NCBI RefSeq assembly: GCF_015476655.1
Contig: NZ_JABFHF010000017.1
Coordinates: 62,001 to 126,000 of the forward strand
Reading direction: 5' to 3'
Source: Aquiflexum lacus
Lineage (GTDB): Bacteria; Bacteroidota; Bacteroidia; Cytophagales; Cyclobacteriaceae
DNA length: 64,000 nt
Position numbers and translations under genes: made by a program. The notes under the pieces were generated by a model. The model did no database searches. It was not told the DNA's origin and saw nothing but the letters and a program-made list of their open reading frames with translations. Shown in pieces: positions 61,412-64,000 of this stretch. Every line of letters begins with the position of its first letter. Position 1 is the first letter of the stretch.

Positions 61412-62314
61412 ATGACCAAAAAACGCATATTCTTCACCGGCGGATCAGGAAAGGCAGGAAAACATGTAATCCCATACTTACTCGACCAAGGACATCGGGT
61501 GATGAATGTGGACTTGACACCATTGCATTATCCGGGAGTTGACAACCTGACCGCAGATATCACCGATTCCGGACAGATGTTCAATGCCATGAGTTCCTAT
61601 GCAGCTTTGGATGAGTTGGAAGGAGGGAAGGGCATTCCCAAGTTTGATGCGGTAGTTCATTTTGCTGCCGTGCCCAGGATCCTGATTAAACCTGACAATG
61701 AGACTTTTCGGGTCAATGCCGTCGGCACTTACAATGTGATTGAAGCGGCTGTCAAGCTTGGCATCAAGAAGATAATCATCGCTTCCTCTGAAACTACTTA
61801 TGGGGTTTGTTTTTCGGATGGCCAAACTGATCCACATTCCCTGCCCTTGGAAGAAGACTATGATGTGGATCCCATGGACAGCTATGGTTTATCCAAGGTG
61901 GTCAATGAACAAACAGCCCGAAGTTTTCAACGGAGGTCAGGCTTTGATATCTATGCCCTTCGTATCGGAAATGTAATCGAGCCTCACGAATATGCTGAAC
62001 TGTTTCCTCATTATTTCAAAAATCCATCAGTCCGCCGCAGGAATGCTTTTTGTTATATTGATGCGCGTGATTTGGGACAGATTGTGGATCTATGTTTACA
62101 AAAAGATAACCTTGGTTTCCAGATTTTCAATGCAGGGAATGACCATAACGGAGCGATTATCCCGAGCAAAGAATTGGCGGAACGCTTTTTCCCCGGTGTA
62201 CCCATTACACGTGAATTGGAGGAACATGAAGCTTTGTTTTCAAACCTCAAAATCCGTAAAGTCCTAGGATTTAAAGAACAGCATAATTGGAGGAAATATG
62301 TGAAAGGGGAGTAA
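61412..62314 (+). CDS. NAD-dependent epimerase/dehydratase
   Basis: 300 residues, an extended short-chain dehydrogenase. The NAD site is FFTGGSGKAGKHVIPYLL (GxxGxxG), with Asp in VNVDLTPL following beta2, and the catalytic pair is Tyr and Lys in YGLSKVVNEQ. The substrate is likely a nucleotide sugar or sugar acid; no sugar-pathway gene is adjacent, so it is not narrowed. It has no signal peptide. An AT-rich spacer of 214 bp with no feature precedes it. Confidence 0.9.
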   Translation: MTKKRIFFTGGSGKAGKHVIPYLLDQGHRVMNVDLTPLHYPGVDNLTADITDSGQMFNAMSSYAALDELEGGKGIPKFDAVVHFAAVPRILIKPDNETFRVNAVGTYNVIEAAVKLGIKKIIIASSETTYGVCFSDGQTDPHSLPLEEDYDVDPMDSYGLSKVVNEQTARSFQRRSGFDIYALRIGNVIEPHEYAELFPHYFKNPSVRRRNAFCYIDARDLGQIVDLCLQKDNLGFQIFNAGNDHNGAIIPSKELAERFFPGVPITRELEEHEALFSNLKIRKVLGFKEQHNWRKYVKGE

Positions 62315-62448
62315 TTACTGATTTGAGAAGTGCTCAAGTGGTGAGTATTAAGACCTGATTGCAATGGAGCGTAATTATGATACTAATTTTGGATTACTTA
62401 AAAAAGAATGACTTTCATGATATATGAAGTTGAAAATCGATAAACCTT

Positions 62449-63642
62449 ATGAAAAAAATTCTGTTTCTTAAACTAATCCTTCTTGTCTTGTTCGAATTCC
62501 AATCCTTTGCACAGGAAGCCATCTTTCGTGCCCAGCAAATAGTCTCCCCAGAAATACATGATAACCAGGCTGTAACTTTCCGGCTTTTGGCACCTGATGC
62601 CAAATCAGTACAGGTAACAGGGGATTTTCTGCCAACTGTAAAAATGGATTCACCAATGGGCAAAGTAGATGCACCGGGAAAAGCAGACATGGTCAAGGAT
62701 GATAAGGGTGTTTGGGAATTTAAAAGTCCAACCCTTGGTCCTGAATTGTATAATTATTCCTTTATCATAGATGGATTCACAACTACTGATCCCAATAATC
62801 CTTTCCAAATTCGGGATGTTGCTTCTGTAACTAATATTTTTATCATAGAAGGGGGGCAGGCTGAGTATTATAAAACCAACGATTTTCCACATGGGACTGT
62901 TTCCCGCAGATGGTATGATTCTCCCGGATTGGGTATGGACCGGAGAATTACGATCTATACACCTCCCGGATATGAAACTTCTTCTGAAAAATACCCAGTT
63001 CTTTACCTTCTTCATGGTGCGGGAGGAGATGAAGAAGCTTGGATTTCATTAGGACGTACTGCCCAAATTATGGACAATCTCATAGCCCAAGGTAAAGCAA
63101 AACCCATGATCGTAGTCATGCCCAATGGAAATGTCATTCAGGACGCCGCCCCTGGTGAGGGAAGTTTAGGGTTTTACAAGCCTGTGTTTATGGCTGAGAA
63201 AACCATGGACGGTACTTATGAAGCAAATTTTATGGATATCATCAAATTTGTGGAAGAAAATTACAGGGTTATTGCCGACAAGTCGCACCGGGCGATTGCA
63301 GGACTTTCCATGGGTGGTTTTCATACCATGCATATTTCCAGGTATTATCCGAATACTTTTGATTATATGGGTTTGTTTTCTGCAGCATTGATGCCAAGAG
63401 AAGATGCGACAGGAAAAGTTTATACGGATATAGACGGAACCTTAAAAACACAAATGGATAATGGTTATCAACTGTATTGGATAGCGATTGGAAAGACTGA
63501 TTTCCTATTTGGAGAAAATAAAGCATATCGAGCCAAGCTCGATACGATGAAAATGCCTTATGAATATGTTGAATCTGAAGGAGGGCATATCTGGAGAAAC
63601 TGGAGGGTGTATCTGACACAGTTTGTGCCGCAGTTGTTCTAA
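62449..63642 (+). CDS. Secreted esterase with N-terminal CBM48/E-set-like domain
   Basis: 397 residues. A signal peptide ends ...FEFQSFAQ. The N-terminal immunoglobulin-like domain (AVTFRLLAPDAKSVQVTGDF) resembles CBM48 or E-set folds. The esterase domain has the alpha/beta hydrolase set, with PVLYLLHGAGGDEEAWISLGR, the nucleophile Ser in GLSMGGFHTMH and the final His in SEGGHIWRNWR. It is like the feruloyl/carbohydrate esterases of family CE1. It probably deacylates plant or algal polysaccharides outside the cell. It is convergent with the S9 peptidase gene. Confidence 0.9.
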   Translation: MKKILFLKLILLVLFEFQSFAQEAIFRAQQIVSPEIHDNQAVTFRLLAPDAKSVQVTGDFLPTVKMDSPMGKVDAPGKADMVKDDKGVWEFKSPTLGPELYNYSFIIDGFTTTDPNNPFQIRDVASVTNIFIIEGGQAEYYKTNDFPHGTVSRRWYDSPGLGMDRRITIYTPPGYETSSEKYPVLYLLHGAGGDEEAWISLGRTAQIMDNLIAQGKAKPMIVVMPNGNVIQDAAPGEGSLGFYKPVFMAEKTMDGTYEANFMDIIKFVEENYRVIADKSHRAIAGLSMGGFHTMHISRYYPNTFDYMGLFSAALMPREDATGKVYTDIDGTLKTQMDNGYQLYWIAIGKTDFLFGENKAYRAKLDTMKMPYEYVESEGGHIWRNWRVYLTQFVPQLF

Positions 63643-63643
63643 A

Positions 63644-63678
63644 TATTCAAGCCATGACTTTGGGTCATGGCTTGAATA
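63644..63678. terminator. Strong 15-bp stem after the esterase gene
   Basis: TATTCAAGCCATGAC (63644-63658) and GTCATGGCTTGAATA (63664-63678) pair perfectly around a 5-nt loop. It has no T-run, but its place, 2 bp after the esterase stop and between convergent genes, fits a bidirectional terminator. Confidence 0.6.
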
Positions 63679-63682
63679 AATT

Positions 63683-63809
63683 TGCTTCTCATAATTAGCA
63701 ATAGCGAGAACAGAAAAATTGGAATTTGTAATTCTGTTATTTGGTTTTTTGAATAGGATTAGAAATCTCTTATTATCTGGATTCGATATTTTAAATGTCG
63801 AATAGCTGG
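63683..63809. repeat. Hairpin-cluster element, copy B (eroded)
   Basis: It shares the block order of copy A at 53044: TGCTTCTC, GCAAT...CGAGAACAG, GGAATTTGTAATT, TTATCTGGATTCG, CGAATAGC. Stems are damaged by substitutions, and a ~30-bp internal part is missing. It lies between the convergent esterase and S9 peptidase genes. Confidence 0.8.
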
Positions 63810-63822
63810 TATCTGACAGCTT

Positions 63823-64000
63823 TTATTTTACCAATGCTTTTTCCCTTTGTATTTCCATCATATCCACGGGAGGAGGGGTATTGTCACCCAGCAAATGTTG
63901 CACATAATAATCTCCCATCCTCCAAAAGAAGTATTCCGTCATGTCGCCAAAACCATGTCGCTGACCTGGAAGAATGATGAAATCAAAACGTTGGTTGGCT
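63823..64000 (-). CDS. S9-family peptidase (prolyl oligopeptidase/DPP4-like), C-terminal fragment
   Basis: The frame is open from the right edge to the TAA at 63823-63825: NQRFDFIILPGQRHGFGDMTEYFFWRMGDYYVQHLLGD then PVDMMEIQREKALVK. The catalytic His lies in GQRHGFGD, as in the C-termini of Bacteroidota S9 peptidases. The rest lies beyond the window. Secreted members cleave after Pro or Ala. It is convergent with the esterase gene. Confidence 0.85.
   Translation of the reverse strand, partial: ANQRFDFIILPGQRHGFGDMTEYFFWRMGDYYVQHLLGDNTPPPVDMMEIQREKALVK

Overview
The window is chromosomal DNA of a Bacteroidota bacterium, most likely of the order Cytophagales and probably close to Cyclobacteriaceae (Algoriphagus/Belliella-like). 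The basis is AT-rich DNA, almost no Shine-Dalgarno sequences, TAnnTTTG-type -7 promoter boxes, a UpxY-type NusG paralogue, a TonB-dependent receptor of the outer-membrane beta-barrel family, lipoproteins with Bacteroidota-style N-termini, a DUF6913 protein, and a tRNA gene without encoded CCA. The lineage call is an inference from gene content; no 16S rRNA gene is present.

Layout. 1-6.2 kb (minus): a 2-oxoacid:acceptor oxidoreductase alpha subunit (cut by the left edge) coupled to a GltD-like flavo-ferredoxin protein, then a sugar aminotransferase / glycosyltransferase / aldo-keto reductase operon. 6.3-9.7 kb: a Dabb protein, an S41 protease lipoprotein, an SRPBCC protein and an alpha/beta hydrolase. 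9.9-16.4 kb: a TetR-TolC-adaptor-RND efflux operon. 16.7-18.1 kb: an orphan UpxY antiterminator and an outer-membrane protein. 18.2-23.7 kb (minus): ligA-DUF6913-dapA-xseA-xseB. 23.8-26.5 kb: TetR regulator and metG. 26.7-30.9 kb: a four-gene operon of circularly permuted ATP-grasp, Alpha-E, Anbu-type proteasome-like peptidase and transglutaminase, a predicted peptide-tagging/proteolysis system. 31-33.6 kb: metallophosphoesterase, DUF4174, a small Cys protein and a CBS protein. 33.8-36.4 kb: tRNA-Pro, a wrecked second tRNA-Pro-like copy, an orphan contractile sheath and tube pair, and a CAT-anticodon tRNA. 36.5-45.2 kb: HAD phosphatase, M50 protease, mnmA, NYN-LOTUS protein, HEPN-MNT toxin-antitoxin pair, phosphofructokinase, DinB protein, flavin reductase and sulfatase. 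45.3-55.1 kb: AsmA-like protein, TonB receptor with a two-component system, and a ChbG-type deacetylase fused to a serine beta-lactamase-like domain. 55.2-64 kb: DUF4256, DUF2200, sigma factor, lgt, a decayed 1.3-kb stretch, a cation/proton antiporter, an epimerase, a secreted esterase, and the C-terminus of an S9 peptidase.

The most unusual signal is non-coding. At least eight spacers carry degenerate tandem repeats with a strict 7-nt period but different consensus words (RAGANNY, CAGTNNN, AWGTACM, WANNNTC and GAAGNCS). Most of them begin within a few bases of a stop codon. Two carry an inserted GC-rich palindrome. A second repeat class, a cluster of ATT-nnn-AAT hairpins, occurs as an intact copy at 53.1 kb and an eroded copy at 63.7 kb. 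GC-rich palindromes also interrupt the second tRNA-Pro copy.
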